Source: CAZAGO01 sp964485045
GTDB lineage: Archaea; Nanobdellota; Nanobdellia; Pacearchaeales; GW2011-AR1
Assembly (NCBI GenBank): GCA_964485045.1
Contig: CAZAGO010000004.1
Location: forward strand, 1-38,564
Length of the DNA stretch: 38,564 bases
Reading direction: 5' to 3'
In this document: positions 13,845 to 21,460 of the stretch, piece by piece
Layout: each line of letters starts with the position of its first letter
Position numbering within the stretch: the stretch's first letter is position 1
Translations under genes and position numbers: made by a program
The notes under the pieces: model-generated
Database searches by the model: none
Told to the model about the DNA's origin: nothing
Seen by the model: the letters and a program-made list of their open reading frames with translations, nothing else

Positions 13845-14611
13845 TTTATTTTAAGTTGGGTCTGTTTAAAAAACTTGCTCACTTCATCAAATACTAAAAG
13901 TTTAGAGCTTGAAAAAAAAGGATTATGCCCTCTATCTTGAAGATAAATCCCTTTTTTTAATTTAGAAGAAACACTAGATAAAATCTCTTTAATAGAATCT
14001 TTTTTAGCAAAAAGATCGCTTGAAAAATGAAAAAGAATTATAGGACATTTAATCTTATGAAGAATTGACTTAATTCTTTTATTGCCTACTTTTATTATTG
14101 AAAGGCCTTTTGAAGGCATATAAATATAATGAAAAGATTGTTCAAGATAATGCTTCTTTAAAACATTCTTAGTTTTTTTAACCTTTTTTTTAAAGTAAGC
14201 TAATTTTTCTAAAAAAGGAATATTCCAAGGAAATCTCAAACTATATGGAATAGAAAATAAAAAAACTCCACTTATAGGATATCTGGAAGCCAAATCCAGA
14301 GCTAATTGTGCTCCAAAACTATACCCTCCTAAAAAAATATTTTTTCCTCTTTTTAATTCTTTTTCTAATTCTCCTTCTAATTGATTTAAAAAATCTTCAT
14401 ACTCTAGAGGGAATAAATCTTCAATTACGGATTCATGCCCTATAAGTTTAATCGCTTTGACTTCAAGATTTAATTCTTTATTTAGAAAACTTGGAAATTT
14501 TCCAAAATCTCCAGGGCTTCCAGTATACCCATGAATTAAAATAAGTTCGTTATTGGACTTAGAATTTAATTTGATATTCCCTGTTTTTTTAATATTTTGG
14601 TGCTTATCCAT
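13841..14611 (-). CDS. Alpha/beta hydrolase
   Basis: This 256-aa hydrolase resembles carboxylesterases and monoacylglycerol lipases. It has the oxyanion HG of LIHGYTGSPGDF (H27, G28), the nucleophile elbow GYSFG with S98, and likely D199 and H229 (DRGHNPF) completing the triad. The substrate cannot be named; a lipid or small ester is likely from the family. The start at 14611 overlaps the DedA gene by 46 nt. No later in-frame Met precedes the HG motif, so either the overlap is real or a non-ATG start is used. Confidence 0.88.
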   Translation of the reverse strand: MDKHQNIKKTGNIKLNSKSNNELILIHGYTGSPGDFGKFPSFLNKELNLEVKAIKLIGHESVIEDLFPLEYEDFLNQLEGELEKELKRGKNIFLGGYSFGAQLALDLASRYPISGVFLFSIPYSLRFPWNIPFLEKLAYFKKKVKKTKNVLKKHYLEQSFHYIYMPSKGLSIIKVGNKRIKSILHKIKCPIILFHFSSDLFAKKDSIKEILSSVSSKLKKGIYLQDRGHNPFFSSSKLLVFDEVSKFFKQTQLKIK

Positions 14612-15168
14612 TTTTTTAATCCTACGAATGTCAAAATCAATAGAACAATTACTAAAAGAGCTACCTGAACATTTTTAAAAATATTCAAAATAAGATAGAA
14701 ACTGCTTCCAGAAAACCATCCAAGAGAAACTACAATCACTATCCAAAATAAACCTACGATGAGATCACTTATAAAAAATTCTAATAATTTTGTTCTTCTA
14801 AAACCTAAATATAAAAGAGTGAGTATTCTTGTACCGAATATAAATTTTGTAGTAAAAAGAAGATTAAGCGTTCCTTTTTTATTAAGCTTTAAAATGAGAG
14901 ATTTATATTTTTTAGATAAACTGGCGAATCTTTTAAAACTAGAAATATTTTGTACAATTTTCATTCTTCCTAATGCATAAAAAAAAGTATCACAAAGAAC
15001 AATCCCTAAAAAAGAAAAAAGAAAAACTTTCCAGATTGGAATAATTCCGTTTGCGGATAAAAAAGAAAGGGTCATTATTACCTCTTCCCCAGCAAAAAAT
15101 CCTCCTAAAAAAGAAGCTAATCCTCCATAAGAAGAAATCAAAGATAAAATATATTCTACAATTCCCAT
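14566..15168 (-). CDS. DedA/VTT-family membrane protein
   Basis: This 200-aa protein has about five membrane segments. The DedA features are an N-terminal re-entrant region with the acidic pair GEEV (about 27-30), the segment GRMKIVQ, and the conserved TKFIFGTRILTLLYLGF (about 107-123) with the key Arg. DedA/VTT proteins are linked to lipid scrambling and undecaprenyl-phosphate or phospholipid flipping. It is the first gene of an operon with a hydrolase and a glycosyltransferase, which fits a role in envelope lipid or glycan metabolism. A TATA-like box lies 25 nt upstream (15189-15199). Confidence 0.88.
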   Translation of the reverse strand: MGIVEYILSLISSYGGLASFLGGFFAGEEVIMTLSFLSANGIIPIWKVFLFSFLGIVLCDTFFYALGRMKIVQNISSFKRFASLSKKYKSLILKLNKKGTLNLLFTTKFIFGTRILTLLYLGFRRTKLLEFFISDLIVGLFWIVIVVSLGWFSGSSFYLILNIFKNVQVALLVIVLLILTFVGLKKWISTKILKKQGISN

Positions 15169-15226
15169 CGAATAATTAGATTTTTTTAGTTTAAAAAGAT
15201 TTCAAAAAAAACTATCTTATTTAAAT

Positions 15227-15515
15227 GCCGCCGCCAGGAATCGGCAAAAGTTATTCTAACTTTAGCTGCATTTTGAACAACACTTAAATTTTCAAAACAC
15301 AAACAAGTTCGATTCTCGCAACTTTCTTCGGAGGCAAAAATCCCAAAGGATTTTGGACTGCGACGCGGAACATTTAGTTCCAGCGCGGAGGCAATTGAAA
15401 AATAAACCTTTTGGAAAGGTTTCCAAACCAGAAATTTCCAAGAGTTGCCCTTCAAGAATAAGTGGAAAATAGAAAAAAACCTGGAGGTTGTTTTCAACGC
15501 CGCCGCCAGGAATCG
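15227..15515. repeat. 17-bp direct repeat of the tRNA-Ser 3' end flanking a 255-bp insert
   Basis: The 17 bp at 15227-15243 are identical to 15499-15515, which encode the acceptor 3' strand, T-stem 3' strand and part of the T-loop of tRNA-Ser. Duplication of a tRNA 3' end is the usual trace of site-specific integration (attL/attR). The DNA between holds no gene, only hairpins (copy B). It may be a remnant of an integrated element. Confidence 0.7.
15244..15497 (+). repeat. Hairpin-rich non-coding element, copy B
   Basis: About 250 nt contain at least six stems: AAAGTTA/TAACTTT (15247-15263), AAGTT/AACTT (15305-15324), AAAATCC/GGATTTT (15337-15354), CGCGGAAC/GTTCC-GCG (15364-15385), AAACCTTT/AAAGGTTT (15404-15422) nested in GGCAA/TTGCC (15390-15449), and GAAAA-AAACC/GGTTG-TTTTC (15472-15495). 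Its right end touches the tRNA-Ser discriminator base. The motif CGGAGGCAA occurs twice here (15329, 15386) and once in copy A (10998). A TATA-like CTTATTTAAAT (15215-15225) would allow plus-strand transcription from about 15250. Open frames across it are interrupted or lack family resemblance, so it is better read as structured RNA or DNA. Confidence 0.6.
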
Positions 15516-15625
15516 AACCTGGAAGCCCGAAAGGGCCCTGCTTTCTTGCTACTTCCTCGGGAAGGAGAAGTATGAACATTGTTCATCATCTCAAGGCAGG
15601 TGCATTACCATTGTGCCACGGCGGC
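15498..15625 (-). tRNA. tRNA-Ser (anticodon UGA) with a 47-nt intron
   Basis: The acceptor stem GCCGCCG pairs with CGGCGGC, with discriminator G. The long variable arm GCCC-TTTC-GGGC marks a class II tRNA. The anticodon stem is CCTGC/GCAGG and the loop starts CTTGAG, giving anticodon TGA. An intron (15543-15589) interrupts the loop between positions 37 and 38. CTTG in the exon pairs with CAAG in the intron to form a 4-bp helix with 3-nt bulges AGA and AAA on each side, a proper bulge-helix-bulge for the archaeal splicing endonuclease. The intron contains TGAAC/GTTCA and TACTTC/GAAGTA hairpins. CCA is not encoded. Confidence 0.93.
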
Positions 15626-15706
15626 TTAATTTGTGGACAAGGGTAGCTAAAGTCTGTAGGACTTTTGTGATTTGGATATTTTCTACCATTGTGCCACGGC
15701 GGCTTA
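15606..15706. repeat. 23-bp direct repeat of the tRNA-Ser 5' end
   Basis: Positions 15606-15628 (the 5' end of tRNA-Ser through part of the D-loop) are repeated exactly at 15684-15706. Between the copies are 55 bp without a gene. The outer copy stands behind TTTAAAA-type sequence (around 15714-15737), while the region directly before the intact tRNA has no good TATA box. The partial copy cannot fold into a tRNA. It is a trace of duplication or insertion. Confidence 0.75.
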
Positions 15707-15741
15707 TAATTTTAAAAGAATTAATTAGGTTTTAAAGATTT

Positions 15742-16002
15742 CTACCAGAATTTCCACCAAGGTTTTTTTTCAATGGAAATATTTTTTTCATCAAAAGACT
15801 CATATTTTATTTTTGGCTTTTCATTAAAAATTGGAACTTCTTTGGAGATTTCTTTTTGAGCCTCTTCCATAGATTTTTCTATTAAAACTCTAGAATATCC
15901 TTGTTTGATTAACGCATACTTTAAAGTATCAGGAGTGTACCCTTTTTTCAAATTCTTCTTTATGTGCTCTTTAAGTTTTTCTTTGTATGTATCTCTAGCC
16001 AT
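15742..16002 (-). CDS. Unknown small protein with WWKFW end
   Basis: This 86-aa protein has an N-terminal helical domain (about 1-48) with the pattern YKEKLKEHIKKNLKKGYTP and ALIKQGYSRVLIEKSM, which looks like a small UBA- or SAP-like three-helix unit. A charged linker and an aromatic C-terminus WWKFW follow. Similar short proteins seem common in DPANN archaea, but I know no function. The final aromatic patch could bind a membrane or protein surface. A TATA-like box 25 nt upstream (16023-16033) supports it as a gene. Confidence 0.65.
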   Translation of the reverse strand: MARDTYKEKLKEHIKKNLKKGYTPDTLKYALIKQGYSRVLIEKSMEEAQKEISKEVPIFNEKPKIKYESFDEKNISIEKKPWWKFW

Positions 16003-16037
16003 AAAAAATATATGTATTTGAAGTTTAAAAATATACC

Positions 16038-17519
16038 TTATCTCATTTTTATTGGAGAATTAGTTTTGTAAAACTTAATTGCTTCTTTGAGTCTTGCTTG
16101 AGAATCAGAATAGATCGTGATTAAATTATCCCCTTTTTGAATAGTTTCCCCTATATGAGCATATAGATACACTCCTGAAAATTTATCATTAGGGCATCCC
16201 GCAATTATTGCAAGTTCATTTATAAGTTTATTATTTATTTCACAAATTTTAGATTTTCTTTTTACAAAAATATCTCGCTTAAATTTGGCAAATCTAATTT
16301 TGTTTATATTTCCTTGTTGTGCAGAAATAATCTCTTTAAATTTTTTAAAGGCCATTCCAGACTCAAGTACTTGTTTTGCTAAATTATAACCTGCTCCTCT
16401 CTTTGCTTTTTTAGAGAGCTCAAAAATCTCTCCTGCTAAAAAAAGAGATTTCTCTTCTAAATCTTTTGGCCCTTTTTTTGTAGGGTCTAATATGCCTATT
16501 ACATCTCTCATTTCTAAGGCGGGCCCGATACCATTCCCTATTGGCTGATTCCCTTTAGTTAAAACAACTTTTACATCTTTCTTGAAATAATTCCCCAAAC
16601 TTTCAAATTTTTCTTTTATCCTCAAAGCTTTCTTTTTATTTACCTTGGCATTTTTACCATATGGAATATCTATAAGAATATACTTACTTCCTACAGAAAG
16701 TTTTTTTGCCATTATAGACGCTAAAAGTTGTGCTTCTGGGTCAACTTTTACTATTCTCTCTATAGTAATAATTTTATCATCAGCAGGAACGAGTCCAAGA
16801 GAACCCCCCCAAACCATGCATGCGTTTGTTTTTTCTATAATCTCTTGAATTTCTTTTAAAGAAAAATCAACATTTGCTATTGTTTCAATAGTATCTGCTG
16901 TTCCGGCTGCACTAGTTATTGCTCTAGAAGAAGTTTTTGGAAAAATCAATCCTTCCGCTGCACAAATAGATACGACTATAGGAGTTGTTCTATTTCCAGG
17001 AATTCCTCCTATGCAATGTTTATCGACAATACACTTTTTTTTGAGAAATAAAGTATTTCCTGTTTTTAATATAGAATTAATTAAAAAAATAGTTTCTTTT
17101 TCTGTCATTCCTTTTTGATACATTGCCGATATAAAAAGAGCAACTTCCACTTCAGATAAAGAATTATCAACAATATCTTCAATTATTTCTCCAATCTCTT
17201 TTTGGGTTAATCTTTTTTTATTAAGTTTCTTTTTTATAAAATCAAGACTTTTTGGTGGAGAAGAAATTGAAACCGAAACTTTTTTTCCATTTTTTAATCC
17301 AAGCTTTGCACCTAACTCTAAGGATACAGCTATTTCATCCTCTTTGATCATACCCTTTACTGTGTCTAATATAACTGATATTTTTATAGGATTATTTGAA
17401 AGAGTTTTAATAAGAACCCTTTCTTTTGTACCTACCCCTATTTTTTCGGCGGCTTTCTCATGAAGCATTGCAACAGGAATTCCAGTTGACCATTTCAAAA
17501 TTTTTAATTTAAGTTCCAT
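16038..17519 (-). CDS. deoA: AMP phosphorylase
   Basis: The enzyme splits AMP with phosphate into adenine and ribose 1,5-bisphosphate, the first step of the archaeal AMP pathway that feeds type III RuBisCO. It belongs to the thymidine phosphorylase family but has the extra N-terminal domain (about 1-85) of archaeal AMP phosphorylases. The signature VDKHCIGGIPGNRTTPIVVS (about 165-184 counted from a GTG at 17525) and SSRAITSAAGTADTIE follow. I prefer the ATG at 17519, because GAGGTGA sits just before it as a Shine-Dalgarno; the GTG at 17525 lies inside that motif. Length is 493 aa, as expected. The next pathway enzyme is encoded at 32978-33784. Confidence 0.92.
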   Translation of the reverse strand: MELKLKILKWSTGIPVAMLHEKAAEKIGVGTKERVLIKTLSNNPIKISVILDTVKGMIKEDEIAVSLELGAKLGLKNGKKVSVSISSPPKSLDFIKKKLNKKRLTQKEIGEIIEDIVDNSLSEVEVALFISAMYQKGMTEKETIFLINSILKTGNTLFLKKKCIVDKHCIGGIPGNRTTPIVVSICAAEGLIFPKTSSRAITSAAGTADTIETIANVDFSLKEIQEIIEKTNACMVWGGSLGLVPADDKIITIERIVKVDPEAQLLASIMAKKLSVGSKYILIDIPYGKNAKVNKKKALRIKEKFESLGNYFKKDVKVVLTKGNQPIGNGIGPALEMRDVIGILDPTKKGPKDLEEKSLFLAGEIFELSKKAKRGAGYNLAKQVLESGMAFKKFKEIISAQQGNINKIRFAKFKRDIFVKRKSKICEINNKLINELAIIAGCPNDKFSGVYLYAHIGETIQKGDNLITIYSDSQARLKEAIKFYKTNSPIKMR

Positions 17520-17570
17520 TTTCACCTCTATTTTTAATAATTAAACAAGAATGATTTTTATATTTTTTGT

Positions 17571-18578
17571 TTAATTAGGCTTTTTTTGCCTATACATTTC
17601 TAAAAAAATCAAAAGATAAGCTATTGCTAAAGGACCTATTAAAAATCCAAGTATTCCAAAAAGGAAAAATCCTCCAATCATTCCAAGGAAAACTAAAGAT
17701 GTAGGCATACTCGTCCTTCTTGAAACAATCATAGGTCTTAAAATATTATCAACAGTAGATGCTATAACTCCAAATATCAAAACCCCAAACGCTTGAAAAG
17801 TATTTTGAGCTATAAGGAGATAGATTGTAACTGGCAACCAAATTAAGAAAGGCCCAAAAATAGGGAGTATAGATGCTACAATAGCGAGAATTGTTAAAAT
17901 AAGCGCATTAGGAACTCCAAATAAAAATAAACTGATCCCTACAATTGCTCCCTGAATAAATCCTACTATAATAATTCCATAAAGAACTGAATATGTAATC
18001 CCCTTTGAATAATTAAAAAAACGTTCATCAACTTCTTTTGAGAAAGGAGATAAGCTTTTAACATATTTACCTAGTTCATCTGTATCTCTTAAAAGATAAA
18101 AAAAAGTTAAAAAAACTACAAAAAATTGCAAAGCCAGTGAAGGAAAATTTAATAAAATACTTGAAAAAGAATTTGAAAGAGAATTTGCTGAACGAGTAAT
18201 AAAAGATTTAATTATAGAACCCACCTCATGAGAAAATTGTTCAGATGCAAAAAAAGAAGGGGAGATTTTTTTTAATATGCCCACAAAATCCATTTGCTGA
18301 GAATTTGCATAAATCTTAAGAGACTGTTCTATTGCAATTGGAAGAAAAAACCATATGCACACCACAAGAAATATTGCAAAAATAATGCATATTAAAAATG
18401 CTGAAAAATTTTTGGAATGGGTTTTTTTATAAAGAAAATTGTAAACCGGAGAAAAAACAAATGCTAACAACATTCCAAGAATTATTGAAATAAGTATTGG
18501 TTTTAAAAGCAAAAAACATACCACTAACAGAAGGCAAAGCAAAACAATTATCCCTGTTTTTCTAAAATATTCCTCCAT
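17571..18578 (-). CDS. AI-2E/PerM-family membrane protein
   Basis: This 335-aa polytopic protein has about seven to eight membrane helices in the pattern of the PerM/AI-2E exporter family: two N-terminal helices, a soluble stretch (about 70-145) and a C-terminal block with SILPIFGPFLIWLPVTIYLL and DNILRPMIVSRRTSMPTSLVFLGMIGG, the family's conserved loop. Members export small molecules or ions, and some act as Na+/H+ antiporters. The AI-2 link is historical and unlikely here. It is divergent from the gene at 18676, with TATA-like sequences for both directions in the 97-nt gap. Confidence 0.88.
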   Translation of the reverse strand: MEEYFRKTGIIVLLCLLLVVCFLLLKPILISIILGMLLAFVFSPVYNFLYKKTHSKNFSAFLICIIFAIFLVVCIWFFLPIAIEQSLKIYANSQQMDFVGILKKISPSFFASEQFSHEVGSIIKSFITRSANSLSNSFSSILLNFPSLALQFFVVFLTFFYLLRDTDELGKYVKSLSPFSKEVDERFFNYSKGITYSVLYGIIIVGFIQGAIVGISLFLFGVPNALILTILAIVASILPIFGPFLIWLPVTIYLLIAQNTFQAFGVLIFGVIASTVDNILRPMIVSRRTSMPTSLVFLGMIGGFFLFGILGFLIGPLAIAYLLIFLEMYRQKKPN

Positions 18579-18615
18579 TTTTTTATATATTGCTCCTATT
18601 TGTAAATAAACTCTT

Positions 18616-18655
18616 AAATTTATAAAGGTTTTGAGATGAGAAAAGATTTAAAAGT
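18616..18655. promoter_or_regulatory. Divergent promoter region PerM / 18676 gene
   Basis: AATTTATAAAGG (18616-18627) is placed to serve the minus-strand PerM gene, with a leader of roughly 10-20 nt that includes AGGAGC. GATTTAAAAGTA (about 18644-18655) lies about 26 nt before the plus-strand ATG at 18676. Two separate boxes are seen here. Confidence 0.45.
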
Positions 18656-18675
18656 AAATTTTTTCTTTTAAATTA

Positions 18676-19404
18676 ATGAATTTTATAAAAAAGATATCTG
18701 AAAAAAATTTTGATGAATCAGTTCATTTACAATTTCAAAAATTTTCTAAGGGAGAATTTAGAAATAGGGCAGTAATTAATGCAAAATTTTCAGGAGGAAA
18801 ATATACTCTAAATACTTCTGCTGAATTTGCTAATGAATTAGTTAAAGATGTTGCTGAAAAACTTGGAACTACAAAAACAAAAATTACTGGAGCCATAGTT
18901 TCCACCCAAAATTTAAAAGAGAATCCAGAATTTAGTTTACTTCTTGCACATGCAGAAGTTAAACAATTTCAAGGAGTTAAAAGATTTATAATTGATGAAG
19001 AAATGTGTGGTAAAGATATCTTAAAATTTTTGGAAAAAAATCCCAAAGCTTTTTTTGCATTAAGCTTTGATTCTTTAAATGGAAGTATCCTTAAAATAAA
19101 ACCAAAAGCCCCAAAATCTGGAAAACCGGGTACAAAAGGAGAGGAAATTCCAAAACCAGATTTTTGTAAATTAATCACAAATGACTCTTCTCTTGCTAAA
19201 AGTTTTATATTTGAAAGAACAGATTTTAAACAAGCAGAAATTGTTCATAATTTTATAATTAATGAAATAATAATTCCTTCTGAGTTAAAGAATGAAAAAG
19301 ATTTCGCAAAAGTAAGAGAAAAAGCTTTAAGAAAAGGAATAGTACTAAGAAAAGCGAAAATAGATGGAAAAGAAATTGAAACAAAATTAGAAATTGAAGC
19401 ATAA
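18676..19404 (+). CDS. Conserved unknown protein next to the ribosomal superoperon
   Basis: This 242-aa soluble protein has the start pattern HLQFQKFSKGEFRNRAVINAKFSGGKYTLNTSAEFANELV, a central segment LSFDSLNGSILKIKPKAPKSGKPGTKGEE, and a C-terminal domain with IVHNFIINEIIIPSE. I recognise the style as a protein conserved in DPANN genomes but know no function. It has its own TATA-like box and lies 83 nt before uL3, in the same direction. The Lys/Gly/Pro-rich loop near residues 135-160 could contact nucleic acid. A translation-related role is only inferred from the location. Confidence 0.75.
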   Translation: MNFIKKISEKNFDESVHLQFQKFSKGEFRNRAVINAKFSGGKYTLNTSAEFANELVKDVAEKLGTTKTKITGAIVSTQNLKENPEFSLLLAHAEVKQFQGVKRFIIDEEMCGKDILKFLEKNPKAFFALSFDSLNGSILKIKPKAPKSGKPGTKGEEIPKPDFCKLITNDSSLAKSFIFERTDFKQAEIVHNFIINEIIIPSELKNEKDFAKVREKALRKGIVLRKAKIDGKEIETKLEIEA

Positions 19405-19413
19405 GTTATAACA

Positions 19414-19425
19414 AGCTTTAAATAC
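19414..19425 (+). promoter_or_regulatory. TATA-like box for the uL3 superoperon
   Basis: GCTTTAAATACC stands 63-74 nt before the uL3 ATG. Initiation 25 nt downstream would leave a leader of about 40-45 nt, which contains an upstream ATG at 19463. Confidence 0.5.
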
Positions 19426-19487
19426 CCACTATTTCTCAATAAAATATTCCAGGGAAAGTAAAATGAAATTATCCGCTTTATTAATAA

Positions 19488-20432
19488 ATGCCTACAAAAA
19501 AATCACCAAGAAAAGGAAGCTTACAATTTTGGCCAAGAAAAAGGGCCGCTAAATTTTTACCTAGTGTTAACTGGAGAGCAATTAATTCTAAAAAAATAAT
19601 TAAAGGATTTATAGGATATAAGGCAGGAATGACTTCTGCAATAGTAAAAGATAACACACCTCATTCCATGACAAAAGGTAAAAAAATTGCAATCCCTGTT
19701 ACAATAGTCGAATGCCCTCCTATGAAAATTCTTTCGGTTAGATTCTATAAAAATGGAATAGTATCAAAAGAAGTTTTGGTAGAAAAGATAGAAAAAGAGA
19801 TGAAGAAAAAAATAAAATTCCCTAAAAAAACATTAGAAAAAGCCGAAAATATTTCAATAGAGAAATATGACGATATAAGAATAATTTGTTATTCTCAATC
19901 TAAGAAAACAAGTATAAAGAAAACTCCGGATATATCTGAAATAGGTTTAAATGGAAGTATTGAAGAAAAATTAAACTTTATTAAAGAAAATATTGGAAAA
20001 GAGATTTCTGTTTCACAAGTGTTTGAAAAAGGAGAACTAGCAGATATTAGAGGGCTTACAAAAGGAAAAGGACTCGTTGGACCTGTTAAAAGATTTGGAT
20101 TGACTCTTAAAAGCCATAAATCTGAAAAAGGAGTAAGACGTCCAGGAAGCCTTGGACCTTGGCATCCTGCAAGAGTAACCTTTAGAGCTCCACAAGCAGG
20201 ACAAATGGGAATGTTCACAAGAGTAGTCTATAATAATAAGATAATAGAAGTTTCTAAACCAGAACAAAGAAAAATAAACAATATAAAAAATTTTGGAAAT
20301 ATTAAAACAGATTATATTTTGATAAGAGGTTCTATTCAAGGAGCTTCAAAAAGACAGTTAATTATTACTTCTCCTTTAAGACAAACAAGAAAACAATTAA
20401 AAAAAGATTTGGAATTGGTTGAATTAAAATGA
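19488..20432 (+). CDS. rpl3: Large ribosomal subunit protein uL3
   Basis: uL3 is an early-assembling rRNA-binding protein near the peptidyl-transferase centre. It shows the archaeal N-terminal SPRKGSLQFWPRKRAAKFLPSV (about 5-26), the domain with GYKAGMTS (about 43-50), and the loop segment GFGL/TLKSHKSEKGVRRPGSLGPWHPARV (about 205-230) that reaches the active centre. The length of 314 aa is typical. It begins the S10-type part of the superoperon and overlaps uL4 by 4 nt. Confidence 0.96.
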   Translation: MPTKKSPRKGSLQFWPRKRAAKFLPSVNWRAINSKKIIKGFIGYKAGMTSAIVKDNTPHSMTKGKKIAIPVTIVECPPMKILSVRFYKNGIVSKEVLVEKIEKEMKKKIKFPKKTLEKAENISIEKYDDIRIICYSQSKKTSIKKTPDISEIGLNGSIEEKLNFIKENIGKEISVSQVFEKGELADIRGLTKGKGLVGPVKRFGLTLKSHKSEKGVRRPGSLGPWHPARVTFRAPQAGQMGMFTRVVYNNKIIEVSKPEQRKINNIKNFGNIKTDYILIRGSIQGASKRQLIITSPLRQTRKQLKKDLELVELK

Positions 20433-21226
20433 AAATGAATATTTTAAGTTTAGATGGAAAAAGATTGAAGCAAATTGAAATGCCAAGCTTCTTTTTACAA
20501 AAAGTTAGAGAAGATTTAATTATGAAAATATTAGAAACTAAAAAAACAAAACAACCCTATAGTCCTTCTCCTGTTGCAGGAAAGCAACACTCTGCAAGCG
20601 GAATACTCATTCATAGAAGACACGTTTGGAAAAGCCAATACGGAAGAGGTATCTCGAGAATACCTAGAAAAACTATTCTAAGAAGAGGAACTCAATTTCA
20701 ACAAATAGGAGCAGAAGTCCCAAGCACTCGTGGAGGAAGAAGAGCACATCCTCCAAAAGCTGTTTCAATGATAAATACTAAAAAGATAAATAAAAAAGAA
20801 ATGAAAATGGCTTTAATTTCTGCTTTAAGTGCAACTGCAAATGAAAAATTTATTTCTAAAAGATATGAAAGATTAATTGGAGAAAAATTTGAAAATTTTC
20901 CACTGGTTGTAGAATCTAAGATTTCTAAAATGAAAACAAAAGAACTTCTTTTAGCCCTTAAAAAGATACTTGGAGAAAAGATTTTCGAATTATCTCTTAG
21001 AAAAAAAAATATAAGAAGCGGTAAGGGAAAAATGAGAGGAAGAAAATATAAAACAAATGCTGGATTACTTATAGTCGTTGGAGAAGAAGAAAACCCTAAA
21101 TTAAGTGCATTTGAAATAAAGAAAGCAAAAAATCTTAGCATAGTGGATATTGCAAAAGGTGGTCCTGGAAGAATAACCCTTTATACTGAAAAAGCAATTG
21201 AGGAATTAGAAAAAAAATTAAAATGA
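20429..21226 (+). CDS. rpl4: Large ribosomal subunit protein uL4
   Basis: uL4 lines the exit tunnel. The extended loop is visible as QPYSPSPVAGKQHSASG and RRHVWKSQYGRGISRIPRKT (about 43-85), followed by GTQFQQIGAEVPSTRGGRRAHPPKA, typical of the archaeal/eukaryotic form. The 265 aa length is normal. It overlaps uL3 and uL23 by 4 nt each, in the standard archaeal order. Confidence 0.95.
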   Translation: MKMNILSLDGKRLKQIEMPSFFLQKVREDLIMKILETKKTKQPYSPSPVAGKQHSASGILIHRRHVWKSQYGRGISRIPRKTILRRGTQFQQIGAEVPSTRGGRRAHPPKAVSMINTKKINKKEMKMALISALSATANEKFISKRYERLIGEKFENFPLVVESKISKMKTKELLLALKKILGEKIFELSLRKKNIRSGKGKMRGRKYKTNAGLLIVVGEEENPKLSAFEIKKAKNLSIVDIAKGGPGRITLYTEKAIEELEKKLK

Positions 21227-21459
21227 AACCAATAGTTACAGAAAAAGCAGTTATGAAAATAGAATCTCAGAATACTTTAACTTTTGAGACAAGTAAGAAA
21301 GATAATAAATCTGAAATAAAAAAAGAAATTGAAGACTTATTTGGAGTAAAAATTGAAAAAATAAGAACAACTACTAGACTAAATAAAAAATATGTTTATG
21401 TTAAATTAAAAAAAGAGTTTCCAGCAATAGATTTGGCTATGAAACTAGGATTAATGTAA
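21223..21459 (+). CDS. rpl23: Large ribosomal subunit protein uL23
   Basis: uL23 forms the docking site for SRP and nascent-chain factors at the tunnel exit. The 78-aa protein has the compact archaeal form, with VTEKAVMKIESQNTLTFE at the start and VKIEKIRTTTRLNKKYVYVKL in the second half. It sits between uL4 (4-nt overlap) and uL2 (1-nt gap). Confidence 0.94.
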   Translation: MKPIVTEKAVMKIESQNTLTFETSKKDNKSEIKKEIEDLFGVKIEKIRTTTRLNKKYVYVKLKKEFPAIDLAMKLGLM

Positions 21460-21460
21460 T

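Noticed and set aside
15186..15579. Two minus-strand open frames over copy B and the end of tRNA-Ser
   Set aside because: They run through hairpins and a tRNA gene, one begins with a non-ATG codon, and the resemblance of one to a frame over copy A follows from the shared non-coding repeat. A structured RNA or repeat explains the sequence better.
15543..15589. ATGATGA at the start of the tRNA-Ser intron as a C box of a guide RNA
   Set aside because: No D box (CTGA) or C'/D' pair is visible in the 47-nt intron. The bases are better explained by the bulge-helix-bulge and internal hairpins.
15227..15706. Split tRNA halves as in some reduced archaea
   Set aside because: The partial copies break in the T-loop and the D-loop, not at the anticodon, and an intact intron-containing gene lies between them. 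They look like duplication scars.
10403..15741. CRISPR array or cas genes near the CARF-like protein
   Set aside because: No regularly spaced repeats and no Cas-like proteins are present anywhere in the window. The local repeats are only two-copy.
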